Source: CAZAIO01 sp964485235 (GTDB lineage: Bacteria; Chloroflexota; Dehalococcoidia; GIF9; UBA5629). From it: 35,958 bases of DNA. The stretch's first letter is position 1; the number at the start of each line of letters is the position of its first letter. The notes beneath the pieces were generated by a model. It was given only the letters and a program-made list of their open reading frames with translations, did no database searches and was not told where the DNA came from. The stretch covers positions 1-35,958 of the forward strand of contig CAZAIO010000011.1 in the NCBI GenBank assembly GCA_964485235.1, in the 5' to 3' direction. Positions 1-9,400 of the stretch are shown one piece after another. Position numbers and translations under genes: made by a program.

Positions 1-62
1 GACCAGTCATTTTCACATACGATTAATCTGATTTACTATCCGATAGACAGCTATATATTTTC

Positions 63-91
63 TTGACAGGGAAAAAAGCATATGCTATTCT
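63..91 (+). promoter_or_regulatory. Sigma70-type promoter of hppA
   Basis: A TTGACA -35 box (63-68), a 17-nt spacer and a TATTCT -10 box (86-91) lie upstream of hppA. The -35 is a full consensus match and the -10 matches 4 of 6. Transcription from about position 98 would give a leader of roughly 150 nt before the hppA start codon, which is long compared with other genes in this window. Confidence 0.6.
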
Positions 92-173
92 ACGCGGTGT
101 ATTAACGTAACCAGCAGAGCACACATGACATATCCTGAATTCCCTATGCATGGAGATTTAATTAGATTCACGC

Positions 174-217
174 AGGAGCTAAATGTGTAGTATATACTCG
201 TTAGCTCCTAATTTTTT
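174..217 (+). terminator. Terminator-like hairpin inside the hppA leader
   Basis: The arms AGGAGCTAA (174-182) and TTAGCTCCT (201-209) form a perfect 9-bp stem, followed by six T residues (212-217). The hairpin lies after the candidate promoter at 63-91 and before the hppA ribosome binding site. It could therefore attenuate hppA or end a small RNA of about 120 nt. An upstream TCCTG (133-137) could pair with CAGGA (173-177) and disrupt the stem, which would be a possible antiterminator. That pairing is only 5 bp and is speculative. No known riboswitch class was recognised. Confidence 0.55.
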
Positions 218-250
218 GTCTAAAAAAGAAGGAAAGGAAAGGAAAAACCA

Positions 251-2278
251 ATGAATCCCGTAGTCATCTCAATTATCGTAGGTGTTATCGGATTGCTTTT
301 TGCCGGATTTCTTGCCTTCAACGTCCTTAAAAGAGGCGAAGGTACAGAACGTATCAAAGAGATATCCGAAGCAATCAAAGAAGGTGCGACGGCATTTCTG
401 ACCCGCGAATACAGGATATTGGCGATCTTCGCGGTCATCGTTGCCATCGTACTGGGGCTGATTCCCGGGCTTGGATGGTGGGTCAGCCTGGCGTTTATTT
501 TCGGAGCCATCTGCTCTGCCGGAGCAGGCTTTATCGGAATGAATATTGCCGTGAGAGCTAATTGCAGGACAGCCACGGCAGCCCAGACCAGCTTGAATGA
601 GGGTCTGAAGGTTGCTTTCCGGGCAGGTGGTGTGATGGGAATGTCCGTAGTAAGTGTAGGAATTATCGGACTTTGTATACTCTATTTTGCATTCCACAAT
701 CATCCCGATTTTCTGTCAATCATACCGGCGTATGGATTCGGAGCTTCAGGCGTCGCCATATTCTCCAGGGCAGGCGGCGGTATTTACACCAAAGCCGCAG
801 ATACGGGAGCAGACCTCGTAGGAAAAGTTGAACAGGGTATCCCCGAAGATGATCCGCGTAATGCAGCGGTTATCGCTGATTTCGTCGGTGATAATGTCGG
901 GGATGTCGCAGGTATGGGAGCAGACCTTTTTGAGTCATATGTAGACTCTATAATCGCTACAATTACCTTATCTGCAGTTGCCATCGCTGCGGGAGTAGTC
1001 GGTGACCAGGTTATTGCCTGGTATCTTCCGCTGCTCGTCGCCGCAGGCGGAATAATCGCCTCAATTATAGGTACATTTTTAGTAAGAGTAGGAGATAAAC
1101 CGGAAATGAGCGCCCTTCTAGGCGCACTCCGGCGCGGCACTTTTTCAGCATCGATATTAACCGCAATCTTCTCATTTCTCGTCGTTTTCTTTATGAACGC
1201 AAATCTGGGTATTTTCTGGGCAATTCTCTCGGGCCTTATTGCAGGTATGCTAATAGGAGAAAGCACAAACTATTTCACTTCGTATGCCTATAAACCGACG
1301 CAGAACATCGCGGCATCCGCTCAGACCGGAGCAGCGACAATAATTACAAGAGGCTTTTCCAACGGGCTTTTAAGCACTTTTCCGCCGATCATTTTCATCG
1401 CTATTGCAATACTTCTGGCATATCACTTTGCAGATTTCTACGGCGTTGCTATCGCCGGTATCGGTATGCTTTCAACACTGGGCATCAGTCTGGCGACAGA
1501 TGCATATGGTCCCGTCGCCGATAACGCCGGCGGAATCGTCGAAATGTCAGGCCTCCCGCATGAAATACGGGAACGCACAGATGCTCTGGACAGCCTTGGC
1601 AATACTACCGCTGCAACTGGAAAAGGATTTGCTATCGGTTCAGCAGCACTTACATCAATGGCATTAATGTTATCGTATACACAGATGGTCGGCATAGAGT
1701 TTCATAATTTCAGCGTGCTCGACCCGGCTGTTATCGTCGGTATGCTACTCGGCGGTATGATGCCTGCTATATTCTGCAGTATGACGCTCGATGCAGTAGG
1801 CAGGACAGCTTTCTCGATCATCAACGAAGTTCGTCGTCAATTCAAGGAAATAGCAGGTCTTATGGAAGGTACAGCCAAACCGGAATACGGTAAATGTGTT
1901 GACATCTGCACAAGAGCTGCACTTAAAGAAATGATTGTCCCCGGTGTGATGACAGTCATTGCCCCCATTATTGTCGGCCTGCTGTTCGGCCCCATCGCAC
2001 TCGGAGGTTTCCTGCTCGGCGCTATCATTGTAGGATTTATTCTGGCTGTAATGATGGCGAATGCCGGCGGCTCATGGGACAATGCAAAGAAATGGATCGA
2101 GACGGGTATGTTCGGCGGCAAAGGCTCTGACGCACATAAAGCAGGAGTTATCGGTGATACCGTCGGTGACCCCATGAAAGATACTTCAGGCCCTTCGCTC
2201 AATATTATGATCAAGCTCATGTCCATCATAGCGCTTGTTCTCGCGCCGGCGCTGGCTAACTTTCACGGTATTTTTTAA
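251..2278 (+). CDS. hppA: Membrane-bound, K+-dependent ion-translocating pyrophosphatase
   Basis: This integral membrane enzyme hydrolyses inorganic pyrophosphate and pumps H+ or Na+ across the cytoplasmic membrane. The 675-aa product has the normal family length and about 16 hydrophobic segments. The active-site block DFVGDNVGDVAGMGADLFESY begins at D210, and the C-terminal GDTVGDPMKDTSGPSLN block is intact. The loop G450-N-T-T-A454-A-T-G457-K-G carries Ala and Gly where K+-independent enzymes carry Lys and Thr, so the K+-dependent class is predicted. Whether the pumped ion is H+ or Na+ cannot be decided by eye. The ATG at 251 follows a purine-rich GGAAAGGAAAGG tract (231-242). It is transcribed alone, between its own promoter and a strong terminator. 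In an energy-limited anaerobe it would recover energy from biosynthetic PPi (inference). Confidence 0.97.
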   Translation: MNPVVISIIVGVIGLLFAGFLAFNVLKRGEGTERIKEISEAIKEGATAFLTREYRILAIFAVIVAIVLGLIPGLGWWVSLAFIFGAICSAGAGFIGMNIAVRANCRTATAAQTSLNEGLKVAFRAGGVMGMSVVSVGIIGLCILYFAFHNHPDFLSIIPAYGFGASGVAIFSRAGGGIYTKAADTGADLVGKVEQGIPEDDPRNAAVIADFVGDNVGDVAGMGADLFESYVDSIIATITLSAVAIAAGVVGDQVIAWYLPLLVAAGGIIASIIGTFLVRVGDKPEMSALLGALRRGTFSASILTAIFSFLVVFFMNANLGIFWAILSGLIAGMLIGESTNYFTSYAYKPTQNIAASAQTGAATIITRGFSNGLLSTFPPIIFIAIAILLAYHFADFYGVAIAGIGMLSTLGISLATDAYGPVADNAGGIVEMSGLPHEIRERTDALDSLGNTTAATGKGFAIGSAALTSMALMLSYTQMVGIEFHNFSVLDPAVIVGMLLGGMMPAIFCSMTLDAVGRTAFSIINEVRRQFKEIAGLMEGTAKPEYGKCVDICTRAALKEMIVPGVMTVIAPIIVGLLFGPIALGGFLLGAIIVGFILAVMMANAGGSWDNAKKWIETGMFGGKGSDAHKAGVIGDTVGDPMKDTSGPSLNIMIKLMSIIALVLAPALANFHGIF

Positions 2279-2317
2279 ATAATCGTTAATTACGTCACAC
2301 TTGTAACCCGAATAAGC

Positions 2318-2356
2318 AGAAGCACTTCAGGATTATTTACCTGAAGTGCTTCTTTA
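2318..2356 (+). terminator. Rho-independent terminator after hppA
   Basis: A perfect 14-bp stem is formed by AGAAGCACTTCAGG (2318-2331) and CCTGAAGTGCTTCT (2340-2353) around an 8-nt loop. The T tract after it is short. It lies 40 nt after the hppA stop codon and isolates hppA from rpoB. Confidence 0.8.
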
Positions 2357-2595
2357 AATTCTCATTAAAAAATTTACTGAAAAACCCGTTGTTGTCACGT
2401 AACAAACATATCTTTAATTCAACAATATTGACTATTGGACATTGCTGTGGTTTAATATAATTGTAAGTCGTATATGTATTTGTTGAGTCCTGTTAGTTGT
2501 ACTAAATTCCATAGTCTATTACTTTATGCCTTTTTTCTTGGCGATCGTGCATCAAAAATATTTTTCATCAATAGTATAAAATACCCAAAAACCTC
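2357..2595. other. AT-rich gap between hppA terminator and proximal rpoB promoter
   Basis: The gap from the hppA stop to the rpoB start is 478 bp. Apart from the terminator and the two candidate promoters listed separately, I see no gene, tRNA, long repeat or recognisable riboswitch in it. It is markedly AT-rich compared with the coding DNA on both sides. Confidence 0.6.
2428..2456 (+). promoter_or_regulatory. Candidate distal promoter upstream of rpoB
   Basis: TTGACT (2428-2433) is separated by exactly 17 nt from TTTAAT (2451-2456). Each box matches 5 of 6 consensus positions. A TATAAT also sits at 2456-2461, but with a spacing of 22 nt. Transcription would start near 2463 and give a leader of almost 300 nt for rpoB. 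The AT-rich context raises the chance of a false positive. Confidence 0.4.
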
Positions 2596-2624
2596 TTGAC
2601 AAATATAATAAATGGTGGTAACAT
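2596..2624 (+). promoter_or_regulatory. Main candidate promoter of rpoBC
   Basis: TTGACA (2596-2601) is a full match and is followed by a 17-nt spacer and TAACAT (2619-2624, 4 of 6). Transcription would begin near 2631, giving a leader of about 125 nt. A 6-bp inverted repeat GTTAAG/CTTAAC (2700-2705 and 2731-2736) lies just before the ribosome binding site, but it is too short to call a regulatory hairpin. Confidence 0.6.
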
Positions 2625-2756
2625 TTAGTTTTACAATAAATATGCCTTCAATGTTATATTATATCTCCGTTCAAGTGTCCAAAATTTATTTGCTTCATTG
2701 TTAAGTGACCCGAAATAATCAGATTTATGGCTTAACGTTTGAAAACAGGAGTACGT

Positions 2757-5700
2757 ATGTCTATTTCACCTGCAGAGAAAAATAAAAGTTTAACCGCGAC
2801 AAGAAAGTCTTTCGGAACTTTACCCGAAGTTCTCAGTATACCCAATTTGATACAGGTACAACTGGATTCTTTTCGATGGTTTCAGGAGGAAGCTCTTAAA
2901 GAACTATTTGAAGAAATATCGCCGATCCAGGACTTTACCGGCACCCGTTTGGAACTGCGTTTCATCGGTTATGAATTCCGGCAACCCCCCTTCTCTGTGG
3001 AAGAATGCTATCAGAGGGATATGACATATGCTGCCCCTCTCTATATCAGAGCGCAACTCATCGTTAAAGAGACCGGTGAGATAAAAGAACAGGAAATTTT
3101 CTTCGGCGACATTCCTATTATGACCAATAAAGGGACTTTCGTAATAAGCGGCGCCGAAAGGGTAATCGTTAATCAGCTTATACGTTCCCCCGGTATATAT
3201 TTCAGTACCCAGGAAGAGCCGATTACCGGCCGTGAACTCTGTTCCGCCAAATTAATACCGGAACACGGAACATGGCTTGAGTTCGAAACATCAAGCAGGG
3301 ACATAATTTCAACAAAAGTCAACGGCAAACGAAAGATCCCTATCGCAACGCTGTTAAGAGCGATGGGATATGAAACGGATAATCAAATTCTTGAGCTCTT
3401 CAGTGATGTAGATGTTTTGCCGGAACATATTTTTATTCAATCTACAATAGATAAAGACCCGTCCGGTAAAAGCAAAGAAGAAGCGCTTAAGGAAATATAT
3501 AAGCGGTTGCGACCGGGTGAGTTACCAACTACAGAAAATGCACAGATACTGTTGAACAATCTGTTCTTCAACCCGCGCCGGTATAATCTGGGCAAGATAG
3601 GCAGATACAAGTTGAATAAGAGATTGGGACTCTCTATTCCACAGGCTCACCGTGCCCTCACTCATGAAGATTTTATCGAAATTATACGTCATATTATTAT
3701 TATCAATAATGGAAAAGAAGGCCCGGACGATATAGATAATCTGGGCAACAGGAGAGTCAGGACCGCCGGACATCTGATACAAAATCAATTTCGTATCGGT
3801 CTCTTGCGTCTTGAACAGGCAATAAAAGAGCGTATGAGTACGATCGGTCCCGAACTGGCTACACCGACCAATCTTATTAATAACCGGCCTATTATAGCTT
3901 CCATGAGGGAATTTTTCGGCAGTTCACAGCTTTCTCAGTTTATGGACCAGACAAATCCCCTGGCGGAACTTACTCACAAACGGAGATTATCCGCAATGGG
4001 ACCCGGTGGTCTTTCACGTGAACGGGCGGGGTTCGATGTCCGCGATGTACACCATTCACATTATGGAAAAATCTGCCCCATCGAGACACCTGAAGGGCCG
4101 AATATCGGTCTTATCGGTTCGCTGGCAACATATGCTTCTATCGATGAATATGGTTTTATACAAACACCTTATCGTAAGGTGATTCACGAATTGATGAGCA
4201 ACGACAGCGATTTACAGGGACGTATCGCTTATGAAGATATTGTAGACGATCAGGGCAATATCATCGTTTCCAATAGAGATGTAATCACCGACAAAGCCAT
4301 GAAAAAACTGGAGGCGCTGAATCCGCATCCGGTTAAAATAATGCCCTTTGTATCCGATGAAATCGTTAATCTGACCGCCGATAAAGAAGAGCAATATACA
4401 ATTGCACAGGCAAACGTTGTATTGAACGAGAAAAATGAATTTGCAGAAGACCGTGTCGGAGCAATCCACGGCGGTGAATATTTGAAAGAATCGATAGATA
4501 GAATTCATTTCATGGATGTTTCACCAAAACAGATATTCAGCGTGACAACTTCACTTATTCCGTTCCTCGAACATGACGATGCCAACAGGGCTTTGATGGG
4601 TTCCAACATGCAACGACAGGCTGTGCCACTGATCTTTCCCGATGCGCCGTTGATCGGCACAGGAATGGAAGAGGAAGTTGCAAAGTCAAGCGGACAGGTT
4701 GTCTATGCTTCTGAGGGGGGAGAAGTAATGTCCGTCACCGGCAACCAGGTGGTCATTAAAGAGGACAATGGTAACGAACGGTTATATCCTTTATCCAAAT
4801 TCGTCCGCACGAATCAGGGTACCTGTGTGAACCAGCGTCCCATAGTATCAAAGGGACAGAGAATTGAAAAGAAACAGGTTGTCGCCGATAGTACTGCTAC
4901 ACAAAAGGGAGAACTGGCACTGGGTCAGAACATACTCTGTGCGTTTATGAGCTGGAGAGGATATAACTTTGAAGATGCAATTATACTGAGCCAGCGGCTG
5001 GTTAAAAATGATAAGTTCACGTCAATTCACATAGAGAAATATGAAATAGAGGCACGGGAAGGAAAGCTTGGAGCAGAAGAAATTACCAGAGATATTCCGA
5101 ATGTGAGCGAAGAAAGCCTTCGGGACCTCGATGAATATGGAATTATTCGTATAGGCGCCGAAGTTGGCCCTGGAGATATTCTGGTCGGAAAAATCAGTCC
5201 GAAAGGTGAGACCGAACTGACTGCTGAAGAAAAATTGTTAAGGGCGATATTCGGCGAAAAAGCCCGCGAGGTAAAAGACAGCTCTCTACGGGTACCGCAC
5301 GGCGAATGGGGCAAGGTAATCGATGTAAAGGAATTCTCGCGCGACAATTACCGTGACCTGCCTGCCGGCGTAAACCGGCTTGTCAGAGTATGGATCGCTC
5401 AAAAACGAAAGGTGTCCGTTGGAGATAAAATGGCAGGTAGACACGGAAATAAAGGCGTTATCTCCTGTATTTTACCTGAAGAGGATATGCCCTATCTTCC
5501 TGACGGCAGACCGGTTGATATCGTGCTTAACCCCATAGGCGTGCCTTCACGTATGAACATCGGCCAGATTCTCGAAACACACCTTGGTTGGGCAGCAGAA
5601 ACACTGGGACTGAAAATCCTCAATCCAATATTTGACGGTGCGAAAAATATCGATATCGAAGGTTCGCTCGCAAAAGCATGGATAATTCGACAGGCCGAAG

Positions 5701-6413
5701 CAGTCGACTATATGGATGACGGTATGTGCAGTGTCGATTTCGATATGGTGAAATCATGGTTGAAAGAACGCGGTTATAATTATAATAAGGTATTCGATGA
5801 CAAACACCCCGCCGAAGCAAGAAATACCTGCCTTAAATTGTGGTTGGAAAGTTTGGGGGAAAAAGTCGAGCATGATAAAGACATAGACCCGTTAATCAAT
5901 AAAATATATATAGAAAAGAGAAAATCGCCGCCCATATATGGAAAATCTGTTCTCTACGACGGGCGTACTAATGAACCGTTTGATCAACCGGTTACTGTAG
6001 GCGATATATACATGATGAAACTCATTCATCTTGTCGAAGATAAAGTCCATGCACGGTCTACCGGACCATATTCACTTATTACACAACAACCGCTTGGTGG
6101 TAAAGCACAGTTCGGCGGACAGCGTTTTGGAGAAATGGAAGTATGGGCGCTGGAAGCATACGGCGCAAGTCATGTACTTCAGGAATTACTTACTGTGAAA
6201 TCCGACGATGTAGCCGGAAGAGCAAAAACTTATGAAGCACTTGTAAAAGGCGAAGACATCCTGCAGGCAGGTGTACCGGAGTCATTTAAGGTATTGTTCA
6301 TGGAACTACGTAGCCTCGGACTTGCTGTAGAGCTTCTCAACGAAGAGGAAGAGATGATCAACTTCTTCGAAGAGAAGAAAAAAGCCTTACCGAAATCGAA
6401 ATCGTTCAGCTAA
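2757..6413 (+). CDS. rpoB: DNA-directed RNA polymerase subunit beta
   Basis: This is the beta subunit of core RNA polymerase, forming one side of the active-site cleft. From the ATG at 2757 the product is 1218 aa, the usual size. That start is preferred over an in-frame TTG at 2739 because ACAGGAG (2745-2751) sits 5 nt before it. The rifampicin-binding region G388-SSQLSQFMDQ is intact. D397, H407 and S412 correspond to E. coli D516, H526 and S531, so the sequence looks rifampicin-sensitive. The KMAGRHGNKGV and RFGEMEVWALEAYGA blocks of the C-terminal half are present. rpoC follows after 10 nt with an AAAGGAGAT site, so the two subunits are co-transcribed and translated in sequence. Unusually for bacteria, rplJ-rplL is not directly upstream; hppA is. 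Confidence 0.98.
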   Translation: MSISPAEKNKSLTATRKSFGTLPEVLSIPNLIQVQLDSFRWFQEEALKELFEEISPIQDFTGTRLELRFIGYEFRQPPFSVEECYQRDMTYAAPLYIRAQLIVKETGEIKEQEIFFGDIPIMTNKGTFVISGAERVIVNQLIRSPGIYFSTQEEPITGRELCSAKLIPEHGTWLEFETSSRDIISTKVNGKRKIPIATLLRAMGYETDNQILELFSDVDVLPEHIFIQSTIDKDPSGKSKEEALKEIYKRLRPGELPTTENAQILLNNLFFNPRRYNLGKIGRYKLNKRLGLSIPQAHRALTHEDFIEIIRHIIIINNGKEGPDDIDNLGNRRVRTAGHLIQNQFRIGLLRLEQAIKERMSTIGPELATPTNLINNRPIIASMREFFGSSQLSQFMDQTNPLAELTHKRRLSAMGPGGLSRERAGFDVRDVHHSHYGKICPIETPEGPNIGLIGSLATYASIDEYGFIQTPYRKVIHELMSNDSDLQGRIAYEDIVDDQGNIIVSNRDVITDKAMKKLEALNPHPVKIMPFVSDEIVNLTADKEEQYTIAQANVVLNEKNEFAEDRVGAIHGGEYLKESIDRIHFMDVSPKQIFSVTTSLIPFLEHDDANRALMGSNMQRQAVPLIFPDAPLIGTGMEEEVAKSSGQVVYASEGGEVMSVTGNQVVIKEDNGNERLYPLSKFVRTNQGTCVNQRPIVSKGQRIEKKQVVADSTATQKGELALGQNILCAFMSWRGYNFEDAIILSQRLVKNDKFTSIHIEKYEIEAREGKLGAEEITRDIPNVSEESLRDLDEYGIIRIGAEVGPGDILVGKISPKGETELTAEEKLLRAIFGEKAREVKDSSLRVPHGEWGKVIDVKEFSRDNYRDLPAGVNRLVRVWIAQKRKVSVGDKMAGRHGNKGVISCILPEEDMPYLPDGRPVDIVLNPIGVPSRMNIGQILETHLGWAAETLGLKILNPIFDGAKNIDIEGSLAKAWIIRQAEAVDYMDDGMCSVDFDMVKSWLKERGYNYNKVFDDKHPAEARNTCLKLWLESLGEKVEHDKDIDPLINKIYIEKRKSPPIYGKSVLYDGRTNEPFDQPVTVGDIYMMKLIHLVEDKVHARSTGPYSLITQQPLGGKAQFGGQRFGEMEVWALEAYGASHVLQELLTVKSDDVAGRAKTYEALVKGEDILQAGVPESFKVLFMELRSLGLAVELLNEEEEMINFFEEKKKALPKSKSFS

Positions 6414-6423
6414 AAGGAGATAA

Positions 6424-9400
6424 ATGGTTGAAGTAAATGATTTTAACGCGATCCGTATTTCTCTGGCTTCGCCTGAGCAAATAAGGAGTTGGTCATATGG
6501 TGAAGTGACCGAGCCGGAGACGATCAACTATAGAACCCTCAAACCGGAGAAAGACGGTCTGTTCTGTGAAAGAATTTTTGGTCCCACCAAGAATTTCGAA
6601 TGTTATTGCGGTAAATATAAGAAAATCCGTTATCGCGGAATTACCTGCGACCGCTGCGGCGTTACCGTAGAACATTCCAGGGTCCGAAGGACCAGAATGG
6701 GGCATATCGAGCTTGCTGCGCCCGTAGCACATATATGGTTTGCAAAAGGCGTACCAAGCAGGCTGGCACTTTTACTCGATCTTTCGCCGAGAAAACTGGA
6801 GCGGGTACTCTATTTCGCACAGTATGTAGTTATCTCGGTAAATCAGGAAGCACTGCATGACAGGCTGGAACAAATCAAGGCAGAGGCAACTCAGCAGACC
6901 TTTGAGCTCGAACGTTCATACGACAGCCAGATTAAAGAACTGGAAGCCCAGCAGCAGGAACATGGCGATCAGGATATTCTGGAAAAAATGACGGCGCTCA
7001 GGCAGGACCTTGATAGACGCAAAGATGACATGCAAAGACGTATAGCGGAAATTGAATCGCTTCAGCCTCTGAAACTCCTGACTGAGAACCAGTACCAGGA
7101 ATTGAGGAAATACGGAAATTTCTTTGAAGCAGGCATGGGAGCGGAAGCAATTTTACAGATACTTAAAGATATTAATCTTGATGACCTGAGACAGGAGCTT
7201 ATCGATGTGGTACGATCAAGCCCGGGGCAAAGACGTAAAAAGGCAAATAAACGGCTCAGGGTAGTTGAAGCGTTCTGGAGAAGCGGCAATAAACCGGAAT
7301 GGATGGTCCTTACCGTGTTGCCGGTGCTTCCACCGGAACTTCGCCCCATTGTTCAACTGGACGGCGGGCGATTTGCTACCAGCGACCTCAACGATCTCTA
7401 CAGGCGTGTTATCAACCGGAATAACCGTCTGAGGAGACTGCTTGACCTGGGCGCACCTGATATTATTATCTGCAATGAAAAACGGATGCTTCAGGAAGCC
7501 GTGGACGCGCTCATCGATAACGGAAGGCGCGGACGCCTCTCCGCAGCTGCGAGCACCCATAAATTGAAGTCTCTGTCCGATATGCTGAGAGGAAAACAAG
7601 GGCGGTTCCGACAAAACCTTCTGGGAAAACGTGTCGATTACAGCGGACGCTCTGTTATTGTATCCGGCCCGGAATTAAAACTGCACCAGTGCGGACTACC
7701 GAAACAGATGGCGCTGGAGCTGTTCAAACCGTTCGTAATGCGCAGGCTGGTCGAACAGGGTTTTGCTCACAATATTAAAAGTGCGCGCCGACAGGTGGAA
7801 AAAGCTAGACCTGAGGTATGGGATATACTGAAAGAAGTTGTGAAAGAACGGCCGGTGTTGCTTAATCGTGCACCTACACTGCACCGTCTGAGCATCCAGG
7901 CATTCGAACCTGTATTGATCGACGGCAGCGCTATTCAAATCCATCCACTCGTATGTTCTGCGTTCAATGCGGACTTCGACGGCGACCAGATGGCTATTCA
8001 TGTGCCACTTTCACGGGCCTCCGTGAATGAAGCAAGGGAAAACATGATAAGCACACAGAATATGTTATTACCGAGCTGTGGCGAACCTGTAATGACGCCG
8101 ACATTGGACATGGTGCTCGGTGTATACTATCTGACTAACAATAGGCCCACCGATAAGAATAGAATGCACCATTTTGTCGACTTCGACGAAGCAAAAATCG
8201 CCTATGAGCTGGGAATAATAGGCTTGAATGAGGAGATTACCGTCAAGGCGGTAGATATGGGTATTGTTTCGGTTGACAGCGGCGATACGATTAATATTAA
8301 ACATGCTGAAGACCGGAAATTTGTTACTACGACCGGAAGGATAATTTTTAACGATATTCTACCGGTGGAACTCCTGGAAAGCATGGCAGTAACACGTTTC
8401 AGCAGCGATACACCTGCGGAAGAAATACCGTCACGATGGTTCCTGAACCAGACACTGAATAAATCGACGTTGAAAGTGCTTGTATCGGAATGCTATCACG
8501 CACTGGGAAATATGTCTACTGCGGCAATGCTCGACAGCCTTAAAGAGATCGGTTTTGAATATGCCACGAAATCAGGTACCACCATCGCTGCACATGATAT
8601 CGAAGTACCGGCAAGCAAGCCCAAGCTCATCGAAGAAGGTGATGAGAAAGTGGCAGTTATTGAAAGCCAGTTCAATCGTGGGCTAATAACCGAAGATGAG
8701 CGATATAACAATACCGTTCAAGTATGGACAGATACAACAGAAAAAATTAAAGAGACTATTTCTCAATCGCTCGACCGGTATGGCGGCGTTTATATGATGG
8801 CCACTTCAGGAGCAAAGGGTAACATCGGGCAAATCACACAGATGGCCGGTATGAGAGGATTGATGACAGACCCTGCAGGCAGAATCATCGATTTTCCTAT
8901 CAAATCGAGCTTCCGTGAAGGGCTTAACGTGATGGAATATTTCATTTCCACACATGGTGCCCGCAAAGGTCTTGCAGATACCGCTTTAAGGACTTCTGAT
9001 GCGGGTTATCTTACCCGCCGTCTTATCGATGTCGCACAGGACCTGATAATTTTCGAAGAAGACTGCGGTACGGAAGAGGGCATCTGGCTATTCGAAAGGA
9101 ACGAGCAGAAATTATTGCCTCCTCTTTATGAACGAATTATCGGACGTCTTGCCGCGGTTGATATCACAGACCCGAGAAATAAAGAGGTAATGGTCCACAG
9201 GAACGAACAGATTACAGAAGTAAAAGCAAAACAAATCATCGATTCCGGTATTAATCAGGTTTATGTGAGATCCCCTCTTTGCTGCCGTGCACAAAGGGGC
9301 ATATGTCAGAGTTGCTACGGGCGTGACCTTTCGCAGGGCGAAATCGTCAAACCGGGCACTGCTGTCGGTATCGTCGCCGCTCAGAGCATCGGCGAACCGG

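Noticed and set aside
784..1266. Long open frames antisense to hppA and, elsewhere, antisense to rpoC, clpC and mnmA
   Set aside because: They lie opposite well-conserved genes and their translations show no recognisable domain; they are products of codon bias.
2700..2736. GTTAAG/CTTAAC inverted repeat in the rpoB leader
   Set aside because: Only 6 bp around a 25-nt loop in AT-rich DNA; expected by chance.
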